From an uncultured Candidatus Poseidoniales archaeon (lineage in GTDB: Archaea > Thermoplasmatota > Poseidoniia > Poseidoniales > Poseidoniaceae): a stretch of DNA of 58,382 nucleotides. Numbering within the stretch: position 1 is the stretch's first letter; every line of letters starts with the position of its first letter. Below are positions 1 to 8,372 of this stretch, in pieces. The position numbers and the translations under genes are program-made. The notes beneath the pieces were generated by a model that saw only the letters and a program-made list of their open reading frames with translations, made no database searches and was not told where the DNA came from. Location of the stretch: positions 1 to 58,382 of the forward strand of contig CAJJCP010000002.1 of NCBI GenBank assembly GCA_905182715.1, written 5' to 3'.

Positions 1-319
1 CTAATCGGCCAGGCTCTAGGCAAGCGATTCGCGTCCCAGTCGCTTCAACTCTTGATGTCACGCTTTGCCAATGGGTAACAAGTTGCGCCAATTGTTCAGC
101 GACTTCAACAACATGTTCGCTTTCCGCTTCGAGAGATTCAAGTAAGACTTCCAGTTCTTCGGTAAGGTCGTGAGCCTCGTCGCTCATCGCTTGAAGTTCT
201 GCCAACCATCGGGTTACTTTCGGCAAGTTCTCTCTAGCGTCTTCAAGAGACACAATTCTTGCACCTCTCGGCAGAGTTCGCAATGCGACATCTTCATCCG
301 CCAATGAACCTACATCCAT
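1..319 (-). CDS. DUF2203-like coiled-coil protein, 3' end missing
   Basis: The minus frame starting at ATG 319 is open to the left edge of the window, so the C-terminus lies outside. The visible 106 residues begin MDVGSLADEDVA and contain IVSLEDARENLPKVTRWLAE, followed by a long acidic helical stretch and then RVEATGTRIACLEPGRL. A leading 'xSLEEAxxxLP' helix, a coiled coil and a terminal 'xxxGxxIxxxxxGLID' strand are the layout of the DUF2203 family, whose role is unknown. A GTG at 361 would add 14 residues; I prefer the ATG. The identification rests on my recall of the family pattern only, and the gene is partial. Confidence 0.6.
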   Translation of the reverse strand, partial: MDVGSLADEDVALRTLPRGARIVSLEDARENLPKVTRWLAELQAMSDEAHDLTEELEVLLESLEAESEHVVEVAEQLAQLVTHWQSVTSRVEATGTRIACLEPGRL

Positions 320-455
320 TGGACGTCCTGAAAAGAAGGGGAGATCTGAGTGCTCTTTCACATGCGTTCCTTTACTTGAAGGACCATCAAGTCATCGGAA
401 GAGAACGATGATTTTAGGTGTTTTTGAGCGGTTTGAGAAAAATCGGCGACTTGTC

Positions 456-737
456 TCACGCAGAAGGCGAAGGGGTTTGAAGCATCGGGGCAATTTTTTT
501 TGCAAAACGTAGAAACAAAGCAGAACCAATTCCCAGCCACATCATTATTTCAACAATTAATACTGCATAATACAGTGGTCCTAATTCCTTGAGAAGAGCG
601 ATTGCATCGTACGGCACGCCGTAAAACGCCAGATAGGCTGCCTGTGAAAGAAGACTCGAAGAGAACCAAACAACCACAGCTAGCCAAAAAAAGGCGCCTC
701 GTGTCCATTCTCCTTGCTGTTTCAATGTTTTTCCCAT
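456..737 (-). CDS. small two-helix membrane protein
   Basis: A 93-residue protein starting MGKTLKQQGEWTRG. Two hydrophobic segments are visible, at about residues 15-37 (FFWLAVVVWFSSSLL) and 55-78 (LYYAVLIVEIMMWLGIGSAL), separated by a short loop, with a basic patch (RFAKK) after the second. That predicts a small inner-membrane protein with both termini probably on the same side. No family is recognised. It sits between the DUF2203-like gene and the 254-residue membrane protein, all on the minus strand. The N-terminal positive charge and the hydrophobicity pattern argue that it is real; the opposite strand has nothing comparable. Confidence 0.55.
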   Translation of the reverse strand: MGKTLKQQGEWTRGAFFWLAVVVWFSSSLLSQAAYLAFYGVPYDAIALLKELGPLYYAVLIVEIMMWLGIGSALFLRFAKKIAPMLQTPSPSA

Positions 738-846
738 GATAATATATTGTCTTTATAGCACTTAAGTCCTTTGCCCCTATGTATCTAAATAGAAAGGTAA
801 TAGGTCGGAATCTTCCGAATTAGGAGTAAATCGTTCTGGAAAAGAG

Positions 847-1609
847 TCATTCTTGCTCCGAAAGAGTTAGAGGTGGAAGACGGAGTGCATCCGAAGAATC
901 GATTTTCTTCAGTGCCTCATGAATCGCTTGAATCCATTCAACTGCAACTGCTTCTTCTCCACCCACTGCAAGAAGTGATTCAAACCACTCTTCTGCCGTT
1001 TCTCGGTCTTCAATGAACAAATGAATCCTATGAAGTGCAAGATAAGCCATTGGATTCAAGTGTTCCTCCTCAGCATCCCATCCCTTTTCAAAACAGGCAA
1101 TTGCTCCTTTATCGCCACTAATTTGTCCACGTTGTAGAGCGACCATTCCGGCTTGACTCCAGGCGAGAGGTAAGCGACCAATCAAAAGGCCACGAAACAC
1201 CAACCATGTCTGTCCGCCTCCGAGCATGACCAGAGAGAAAAAGCCTGCCCACTGTTCAAATTGATTCAGACTACTCCACGTTTGAATCATCAATCCGCCG
1301 ACACCCACGCAGAAGAAAAAGCCTGAGAATGGAGCAATGAGCACTTCTCTGCGAGTGCGGATTAGATGGTGGATTCCGGCAAGCAGGCCGAACGAACCAA
1401 GGCCGGTGAGTATGACAAGATGCCCCGTCACGGTGACAGGGAGCGGGCGCCATTTGCCCCACGGCGATCAACGAAGTGAGAACCAAGACGAACTGCCCGA
1501 ATCTTCGGGAGGGGCGGGGGAAGGGTTGGCTTTTCGAACCAATGCACAACAGAAGGCCGATGATTGCTTCGAAACCAATCAAAATCCACTCCAAAGTGCC
1601 TCGTTTCAA
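847..1609 (-). CDS. membrane protein with TPR-like C-terminus, one frameshift
   Basis: Two overlapping frames make one protein. The N-terminal part (from ATG 1609) reads MKRGTLEWILIGFEAIIGLL, then a second hydrophobic segment FVLVLTSLIAVGQMAP; near position 1445 the coding frame shifts by one base and continues as VTVTGHLVILTGLGSFGLLAG in the frame ending at 847. The joined protein is about 254 residues with five or so membrane segments up to about residue 155, followed by a soluble helical tail (AIACFEKGWDAEEEHLNPM, then LALHRIHLFIEDRETAEEWF) resembling a tetratricopeptide pair. Function unknown. It lies 58 bases after the rlmH stop and is probably co-transcribed. The GTG at 1431 is therefore likely an artefactual start. 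Confidence 0.6.
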
Positions 1610-1667
1610 ATGCTAACATGGCCGCCCTCTGTATCGCTCGACAAAACGGCACTTTTTGACCCTTTGC

Positions 1668-2120
1668 TCAGGCCTTGTGATAAGCAGCTTCCACGCAGAA
1701 TCTCTGTTGCACGATACAATTGCTCGACCAAAAGGACGCTCGCTAAGCTCGTGCGGGTAGGTCATTTTCGAAAGAGACAGGCGTTGGGCATGTGGTCGGC
1801 ATGCTTCCGGCAGGCCACCCTTGTGCCGGCCCAATCGCCAAGATGGGTTTCGTCCCCTGCGATAGTTCCATGCTTGCACACGGCTTGAGAACTCGAGACC
1901 GAGTCCAGCGTTTCACCGCCTTCATCCAAATAAATGACAGTTCCCTTTTGCGGTACTCTGGAGACAGACATAGTTGGCATACGCTTCTGCGCTCATTTGA
2001 TCCGAGTGATATTCAATACGAACCCCGCGTGATGCAATCACGCTTCGAATACATCTCGATGAGTTCACGGTTTGCTTTCTCCTTTGGAACCCCATGAAGG
2101 TGAACCGTCACTCTGGCCAT
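1668..2120 (-). pseudogene. rlmH: 23S rRNA (pseudouridine1915-N3)-methyltransferase RlmH, frame-broken
   Basis: Pieces of RlmH appear in order across all three minus frames: MARVTVHLHGVPKEKANREL from ATG 2120, then VRIEYHSDQMSAEAYANYV, then KGTVIYLDEGGETLDSV, then LAIGPAQGWP, then LSLSKMTYPHEL, then VLLVEQLYRATEIL and AAYHKA followed by TGA at 1668-1670. RlmH is a SPOUT methyltransferase; the LDEGG segment, the IGG/IGPA-G loop and the terminal YHK are its family landmarks. The total length of about 151 residues is normal. At least five frame changes occur in 450 bases (near 2045, 1945, 1850, 1815, 1735 and 1695). Because the residues themselves are intact, sequence error is more likely than a dying gene, but as given no full product can be made. 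Confidence 0.75.
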
Positions 2121-2208
2121 GGTTTTGCCAAGATCCGCCCTTCTTCATGAAGCCCTCATACACATGCGTACAAAATGTCTTAGGGAAGGGCCAGTGTTTG
2201 AAGACCAT

Positions 2209-2544
2209 GGGTTGGTGGCCGTTTGGACGTAAAGCGAAAACCAACCGAAGGCCCATCAACGATCCCTTGTACTGAAGGATAACCGAATTTTAATCTCCGA
2301 ATTAAGAGATGTATGCGAATTGAATTTCGATAACCCTGCCGAAGCTCGGAGAGAAATTCGAAGGATGCAGGTCGAATGGAGCGATGCAGCCCGAGATGGT
2401 ATTTTGAGCGATATTAATCGAAGTGGATTGGATGCTCGTGCTTTTCGTTTGCTTACATGTGAGGACACTGAATGGGTGATTTGGCTTGACAATCTTGAAT
2501 TTTGGAAGCCGGGATGGAAGCCAGAGACTGATGACGAGGATTGA
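2209..2544 (+). CDS. small acidic protein of unknown function, probable frameshift
   Basis: The C-terminal frame (continuous from 2233 to 2544) reads ILISELRDVCELNFDNPAEA and ends in GWKPETDDED. It lacks an ATG; only a TTG at 2320 is available. In the neighbouring frame an ATG at 2209 gives MGWWPFGRKAKTNRRPINDP, a typical protein start, and a one-base shift near 2270 would join the two into a protein of about 111 residues. The product would be soluble and mostly helical with an acidic tail. No family recognised. It is divergent from rlmH, with 88 bases between the starts. Uncertain points are the start and the join; the C-terminal half is well supported. Confidence 0.5.
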
Positions 2545-2570
2545 AAAAGGGGCGGCAACCCCCTAACACC

Positions 2571-3264
2571 ATGGGTCAAACGCCTACGCTGCATGTACTC
2601 TACACCTGTCCTTTTTGCTGGAAGGTACGGGGATTGATTGAGTATCTCAAACTCGACGTTAACTATGTAAGTGTCAATGGGATGAAAATTAAGAAAGAAG
2701 TCAACTTTGTTGAAGATTGGGGTAAAGTACCTGTATTCACGGATGAAAAGGGTGAACATCATGTTGATTCAACTCCGCTTCTAAAACACATTGATTCGGC
2801 ATACAACAACGGGAAGTTAGCCGCCATTGGCGATGCTGAACGTCAACTGGAATGGCTCGAATGGTCAGATACAAAAATGTCCAAAGCAACGATTCCAATT
2901 CTCTATGGCACTATCGGTTCGGCATTGAAAACAACTCTAAAGATTTCCAAGATTGAGAAATTTGGCTTCTTCTCGAGGCGATTGTATGCATGGGCTGGTT
3001 TCCCAATCATGTGGGGCATAATAGCTCGTAAAAGAGTCAAAAACGATGGGCGCAAACCAAAGCAGCTCTGGCATGACCTCTTGACTGAATTCACTGAAGC
3101 CCACAACGCTCAACCATACTTTGGTGGAGAGACTCCTGATCTCGTAGATTTCTCGGTATTTGGCTACATGCGTTCTATCTCTCCCATTCCCTCAATTCTC
3201 ATTGCTTGAAGATCACGCCAACGGCATGGCATGGTACCGTCGCATGGAAGCAAGTATACAATGA
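2571..3264 (+). CDS. glutaredoxin/GST-like protein, prostaglandin E synthase 2 type, frameshift near 3' end
   Basis: The N-terminus LHVLYTCPFCWKVRGLIEYL is a glutaredoxin/GST N-domain with a CPFC redox motif, followed by WGKVPVFTDEKGEHHVDST, the cis-proline and glutathione-site region. The rest (IARKRVKNDGRKPKQLW, PYFGGETPDLVDFSVFGYM) matches the helical C-domain of the membrane-associated PGES2 family. In this family the thiol pair binds glutathione or heme in eukaryotes; the archaeal role is unknown, perhaps thiol-disulfide chemistry. A one-base shift near 3185 restores FPQFSLLEDHANGMAWYRRM and a stop at 3262-3264. The start is the ATG at 2571; an upstream TTG (2541) overlapping the previous stop is less likely. 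Confidence 0.75.
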
Positions 3265-3273
3265 GGTGAGAAG

Positions 3274-4122
3274 TTGTCAATTCAATATCGAGGTATTGAA
3301 TTCACTCCCTGTTCAAGCAGGTAGCGTTTTTCTTGGAACTGAAAAAGGAGGATGGATGTATGGTAGCCAGCGACCTCGCCACGAAGTTCAATGTCCTGAA
3401 TTTTATGTGATGAAATCTGTTTTATCACAGAGCCAATTACAAACACTGCTCGAACTTAATGACGATGAAATCATATTGAGCGGAGATCGTCTCGAAGAGA
3501 TTTGTACTGTACTATCAAAGGGTTTCAAACCTGAAGAGCACGGACTTGATTCTGCTACATCATGGGAGATGCGCTGTCCAAGTGAAGGCGAGTGGCGGCA
3601 TGCTCATGACCAAGTTGAATTAGAATTAGAAGCAAAGAAGATCGAAATATTGGCCGATGGTGTTTCGGATAATTATCGAGGTGCAATGATGGATGGGCGC
3701 CCTCGACCCTTTACGGGAATTGGGCCAATGGCAAAACACCGAACTGCTATCGAAACTCACCCCAATCAAAAAGGGTCACTGCGCTTTCAAGTGCTCCAAT
3801 GGACCGTGAATTAAGGGAGATGGTCGCACGCCTCGTCGTCACACCAGTTCGTGAAGATGAAGAAATTCGAGTCCCTCTTAATGCTGATTTTTCTGCTAAC
3901 ATTCGCGGGGAATTATTCTGGACTTTTCTGCTTGGCGTCATTCCATCTTTTGCGATTCCTATCGCAAGAGGCATGGGCGGATATGCGACCAGTGGCTGGG
4001 CGAACTTGTTGTTTGGTGGCTTATGTGCAGGTTTTGTGACCGGGGCTTTTTGGCGACCCCGTAGGCCTACCGTTTCCTTCGATGAAGTGAAGAACTCAAC
4101 CGTCAACGTTCGGCGTGACTAG
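3274..4122 (+). CDS. formylglycine-generating-enzyme-like domain with C-terminal membrane segments, frameshifts
   Basis: Residues such as PVQAGSVFLGTEKGGWMYGS, QRPRHEVQCPEFYVMKSVLS and SWEMRCPSEGEWRHA follow the SUMF1/FGE-sulfatase fold order (PAGSFxMG...RPxHxVxxxxFxI...RLPTExEWExA). The protein is shorter than true formylglycine-generating enzymes and the CRGGSW-type active-site region is absent, so it is probably a ligand-binding or structural relative. Breaks occur at a CCC run near 3315 and near 3790. After the second break the frame 3799-4122 continues with MVARLVVTPVREDEEIRVPL and two membrane helices (WTFLLGVIPSFAIPIARG, LLFGGLCAGFVTGAF). The start TTG 3274 is a guess; the end overlaps the convergent malic enzyme gene. 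Confidence 0.55.
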
Positions 4123-6419
4123 TGTTTCCCAATAGGAATCTTGACGGATTGCATCTGCTGCACAAATTGCTGCCATATTGACGATGTGTCGGACTCCATC
4201 CTGTCGTGCAACCAATTGAACAGGTTTGATCCATACCTTCCAAAATTGGACCAGTCATCTCTGCATCTCCAAGTTCTTCAAGCAGTTTGTATGCAATATT
4301 AGCAGCGGCGAGATTCGGCAACACCAGGACATTCGCTGGCCCTTTGAAATCCATAAATGGGTACTCGCTTTGGACAGCACCATTGAGCGCAGTATCTGCT
4401 TGCATAGGTCCATCTATCGCCAATGAAGGGTCCAGTTCGCGTGCAAATTCAATAGCGTCTTCAATTCGCTCGGAGCGTTGAGCTCGGCTTGAACCAAAAT
4501 TGGAAAAAGACAGCATTGCAACTTTCGGAGCAACACCAAAACGTCGGGCAACTTTCGCAGTTTGAACGGCGATCTCAGCGAGTGTCCGACTGTCAGGATA
4601 AACATTCACTGTTGCATCGGCCAAGAAGATGGTACGGCCTTTGACATTCATCATGTAGCAACCGACGACACAATGTGCTTTTTCATCAGCACCAATGAGC
4701 TCAAGTGTTGGACGAAGGACATCGTCATAATTTCGGCTGACTCCACCGACAAAACCATCTGCATCTCCATTGATGACCATTTGGCTGGCGAAATATGGAC
4801 GGGATTTGAGCAAGCGGTGCGCATCGGCATACGTCATACCTTTCCGGCCTCGTGTTTGCATCATACTTTCAGCAAAAATACCCTTGCGCCGCTTATCTTT
4901 ACGAGGGTCAAAGGCTTCGTACTCAAAGTGTAATCCGAGTTCTTCGATCATGGTTTCAATACGCTTGACAGGTCCCAAGAGAATCGGGTAGCAAATCTTC
5001 TGGTCAACCAATTGTGCCGCAGCCCGTAAAACCTTCTCATTATCGCCCTCGGGGAATACAATTCGCTTTCCTTTTCCTCGAACTTGATTGATGACATGCC
5101 GCATGATGGAGTAGGAAAGTCCGAGGCGGGCTTCCAACTCTTCACGGTAGTCTACAATTGAAAAGTCCTCGGGCTTAACGGCGGCTACACCTTCTTCGAC
5201 TGCGGCTTGGGCGACTGCTGATGCTTCCCAAATCAGAACTCTTCGATCGAAGGGTTTTGGGATAATGTAGTCGGGGCCATATTGCATTGTAGCGCCGTCA
5301 TAAGCTGCTGAGATATAATCTGGAACCGGTTCTTTCGCAAGTTCTGCAAGTGCATAAGTCGCTGCCATTTTCATACCTTGGGTAATATCGCGAGCACGAA
5401 CATCCAGCGCACCGCGGAAAATGTAAGGGAATCCAAGTACATTGTTGACTTGGTTCGAGTAATCTGAACGGCCTGTTGCGATAATAGCGTCACTGCGAAC
5501 TTCCAAAATCTTCTCAGGAGTGATTTCCGGCGTTGGATTCGCAAGCGCGAAGATGATTGGTTTGTCGGCCATGGTAGCGATCATTTCTTTGGTCACAAGT
5601 CCGCCTCGTGAGAGGCCAAGCATGACATCAGCACCCTGTAGAGCATCGGCTAAGTCTCCTGCTTCTCGGTCGTGTGCAAACGGTGCTTTGTATTCATTCA
5701 ATTCACCAGCTTCAAGACGGGCTTTGGTGACAATACCTTTACTATCGACCATTGAGATGTTTTGACGGGTCACGCCAATAGCGACGTAGTGGTTTGCACA
5801 TGCTATGGCACTCGCACCTGCTCCAATCACCACGACTTTGATAGAATCAAGACTTTTTTCTTGTAATTCAACAGCATTCAGTAAAGCTGCGGCTGAGATA
5901 ATCGCCGTGCCATGTTGATCATCGTGCATGACGGGTATGTCTGTTGCTTCCGCAATACGACGTTCAATTTCAAAACATTCTGGTGCTTTGATATCTTCAA
6001 GGTTAATTCCTCCAAAGGTTTTGGAAATATTAACGACTGTCTCAATAAAGGATTCAGGGTCTTCGGTATCGACTTCAATATCAAAAACATCGATATCTGC
6101 AAACGTCTTCAACAAGAGGCCTTTCCCTTCCATCACCGGTTTGCTCGCAAGTGCTCCGATAGTTACCCAGTCCAAGTACAGCAGTCCCGTTTGAGATGAC
6201 TGCAACTAAGTTTCCTTTCGAAGTATAGCGGTAGGCGTCTTCAGGGCGTTCTGCAATATCGAGACAAGGATAGGCAACACCTGGTGAATATGCAAGGCTG
6301 AGTTCGTGGGCTGTTGAGTGTGGTTTGGTTGGTACAACCTTGATTTTACCACGCGGTTCTGCTTCGTGGTATTCCAGCGCCTCTTTCCGAAGTAGGCGCT
6401 CCTTTTTATCGAGATTCAT
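4095..6419 (-). CDS. maeB: NADP-dependent malic enzyme with C-terminal phosphotransacetylase-like domain (MaeB type), frameshifts
   Basis: Oxidative decarboxylation of malate to pyruvate with NAD(P). The N-domain begins [20 protein letters not shown] (ATG 6419) and contains [20 protein letters not shown] and the metal-site segment [10 protein letters not shown]; the Rossmann domain holds [17 protein letters not shown] and [10 protein letters not shown]. From about residue 430 the protein changes to a phosphate-acetyltransferase-like domain ([27 protein letters not shown]). A one-base shift near 6166 joins [13 protein letters not shown] to [14 protein letters not shown], and another near 4228 restores [16 protein letters not shown] and a stop at 4095. 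The full length of about 770 residues equals the bacterial MaeB family. The PTA-like domain in MaeB is regulatory (acetyl-CoA responsive), not known to be catalytic. Known to be common in bacteria, suggesting past transfer. Confidence 0.9.
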
Positions 6420-6590
6420 AGTTGGACCTTATCAAACGAAGCAGGTCTTAGGTTTGAGTGTTGCGTGAAAACGGTGGCTGGGAAGTCTACCTGCCAACTT
6501 GTATTCGATTTTCGGAGAACACATTCCATAATGAGTTGAGAGGGTAAAATGGGTTCAGAAGAATGAGGATAAAGGACAAGAAAAGGCAGA

Positions 6591-6600
6591 TTTAATGATA
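6591..6600 (+). promoter_or_regulatory. possible TATA element for the giant surface-protein gene
   Basis: TTTAATGATA lies 57 bases before the ATG at 6657 in the 237-base space between the divergent malic enzyme and surface-protein genes. Archaeal TATA boxes are centred about 25 bases before the transcription start, giving a leader of about 30 bases. The match to TTTAWATA is imperfect, so this is tentative. Confidence 0.3.
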
Positions 6601-6656
6601 TTTTTCCACACGACCGAGGGGCGCGTTCAAATACCCTAAAACTCCGATTGGGATTG

Positions 6657-8372
6657 ATGAACATGAAGGCGAACACTGCGGCCCTACCCCGCGACGCTCA
6701 AAGAGCACTTCTCTTGGTCGTGTTAATGCTGCTCTCATCGGCTGCACCTTTGCTCACGATCTCTGGCGTTTCTGCTCATGAAACCTCCATTTCTACTGTT
6801 TGGCCTCAAGAAGGCAGCAACGATACTGGGTGGGTTCAACTCGACGCAGTTGGAGCGAATCCGGATACGGGTGGGCAAGCAAGTGCGTCATGGACCTTAG
6901 AGTTCGCCCCAGGTGCAGACCTGTCCAACGTTTCCTTCCAAGTCCGAGTCGACGGGAGTGATGGTTTGATGATTGAAGAACCCATGCTTGTCGCAAGTGA
7001 CATTGGTGTCAATCTGCTTGACTGGCGAGGTCTCGGGATGCTTGGCTCTCAAGACAGTTTCACCGGCCCCAATCCTTACTCTGGGCGTCTAAGTCCGAAC
7101 AGCGATTCGGGTGCGACCTGGACGCTTCCTTCCGATGCCGAAATTACAGAACTGGTCATTGAGGCACTCTCACCAGTCGACCCTATGGTGGCACTCGCTC
7201 CATTGGAACTCGTGATTGCCGCATCAGCGATTCATCCTGATGATGGACGCATGTATCTTGCAATCGAAGACGCTCTTTTAGCATTGGATTATTCAAACGA
7301 CCCTCTTGTTATCGATGTGATTGAATTTGAGTCTCCTCTTCACGATTTAGAAATAGACATGACCAATGATCTACTTCATGTTCTTACTGAAAATGGATTT
7401 TATGCCTTTTCTCTTGATGACACGAGTGAACAAACGCCTCTCTCTTGGCCGTCGCAGGCACCCTATGACACATTCATGATTGCATCCAATGGATATGTCT
7501 ACGCAGCCAACCAAGACGGTATAGCTCAATGGGACGGCGTGAGTTGGTCGTTCCCAATGACCAAAACAACACAAGGCGTAGCATTGGACATGCTTGAAAT
7601 CAACAATATTCTCTACATTTCTTTTGATGACGAGGGCGTTGTACGGTGGGACCTCAATTCTGGCAGCGCCTTATCGACTTGGTCGACTGCCAACAGCCTC
7701 CACTCCGATGAGATTACTGAAATGATCGTATCTGGAAATCAGTTGCTTCTTGCTTCACCAACCAATGGATTGGCACGGTACGATTGGAGTTCAGGATTTT
7801 GGCTCTCGACTTGGAACGATGGCAATTGGTTAACGAGTAATACCATCAATGGAATGGCTCGCTCTGGCTCTGATTTGTTCATCCTAAGTGGTGATACTCT
7901 ACATGAATACGACACGACCGTCGGTGTCTTTTCAAGCACACAAGCGATTTCTACGTTTGGATTAACTGGAGATGGTCAAGACCTCGTTGTATGGCCTACG
8001 ATTGGCTCACGTGCCCCATCAAGCGAGATTCTGTTGCTTGGTAACGGATTTGGTTCGTTTGCTGAATTGACGCCAGGCTCAACACCACTTCAAACTGGAA
8101 CTGTGCTGATTGGAAGTGGTCCAACTTCATCCAGTATGCAAGACGCTACTGAATTGAATGGTGTTGTCTTTATTGCCGCAGATGATTGGATGAATCGTTT
8201 CGATACCCAAGCATCTCGCTGGCTCCAACCTGTCTATCTTGGTACGACGGTCAATCATTTGATGAACGATGGCTCACATGTATTCATCGCTTCAGAAAGT
8301 GGAATGCATCAAATGCACAACAACGGCACGTCTTCTGCAAACATGGGACACTTCGAACACGGAATTGACTGA
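6657..8372 (+). CDS. giant secreted beta-propeller/Fn3 surface protein, N-terminal segment
   Basis: First part of one polypeptide of about 2760 residues that runs to 14947 and is interrupted by two frameshifts. ATG 6657 (or 6663) gives MNMKANTAALPRDAQRALLL, a basic start followed by a hydrophobic signal sequence (VVLMLLSSAAPLLTISGVSA), so the protein is exported. After a beta-rich region come propeller blades with the recurring pattern RYDWSSGFWLSTW. The frame ends at 8372; between about 8355 and 8372 coding moves to the next frame without loss of sense (NMGHFEH then TDDEIIRVDSDG). Function is unknown; surface sensing, adhesion or polymer binding would suit the architecture. Divergent from the malic enzyme gene. 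Confidence 0.8.
   Translation: MNMKANTAALPRDAQRALLLVVLMLLSSAAPLLTISGVSAHETSISTVWPQEGSNDTGWVQLDAVGANPDTGGQASASWTLEFAPGADLSNVSFQVRVDGSDGLMIEEPMLVASDIGVNLLDWRGLGMLGSQDSFTGPNPYSGRLSPNSDSGATWTLPSDAEITELVIEALSPVDPMVALAPLELVIAASAIHPDDGRMYLAIEDALLALDYSNDPLVIDVIEFESPLHDLEIDMTNDLLHVLTENGFYAFSLDDTSEQTPLSWPSQAPYDTFMIASNGYVYAANQDGIAQWDGVSWSFPMTKTTQGVALDMLEINNILYISFDDEGVVRWDLNSGSALSTWSTANSLHSDEITEMIVSGNQLLLASPTNGLARYDWSSGFWLSTWNDGNWLTSNTINGMARSGSDLFILSGDTLHEYDTTVGVFSSTQAISTFGLTGDGQDLVVWPTIGSRAPSSEILLLGNGFGSFAELTPGSTPLQTGTVLIGSGPTSSSMQDATELNGVVFIAADDWMNRFDTQASRWLQPVYLGTTVNHLMNDGSHVFIASESGMHQMHNNGTSSANMGHFEHGID

Noticed and set aside
1337-1888. 183-residue open frame on the plus strand opposite rlmH
   Set aside because: It lies antisense to clear RlmH and membrane-protein residues and has low-complexity, Arg/Pro/Cys-rich content typical of an antisense frame.
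2065-2259. 64-residue minus-strand frame upstream of rlmH
   Set aside because: Overlaps the plausible start of the plus-strand gene at 2209 and the rlmH start; no family resemblance.
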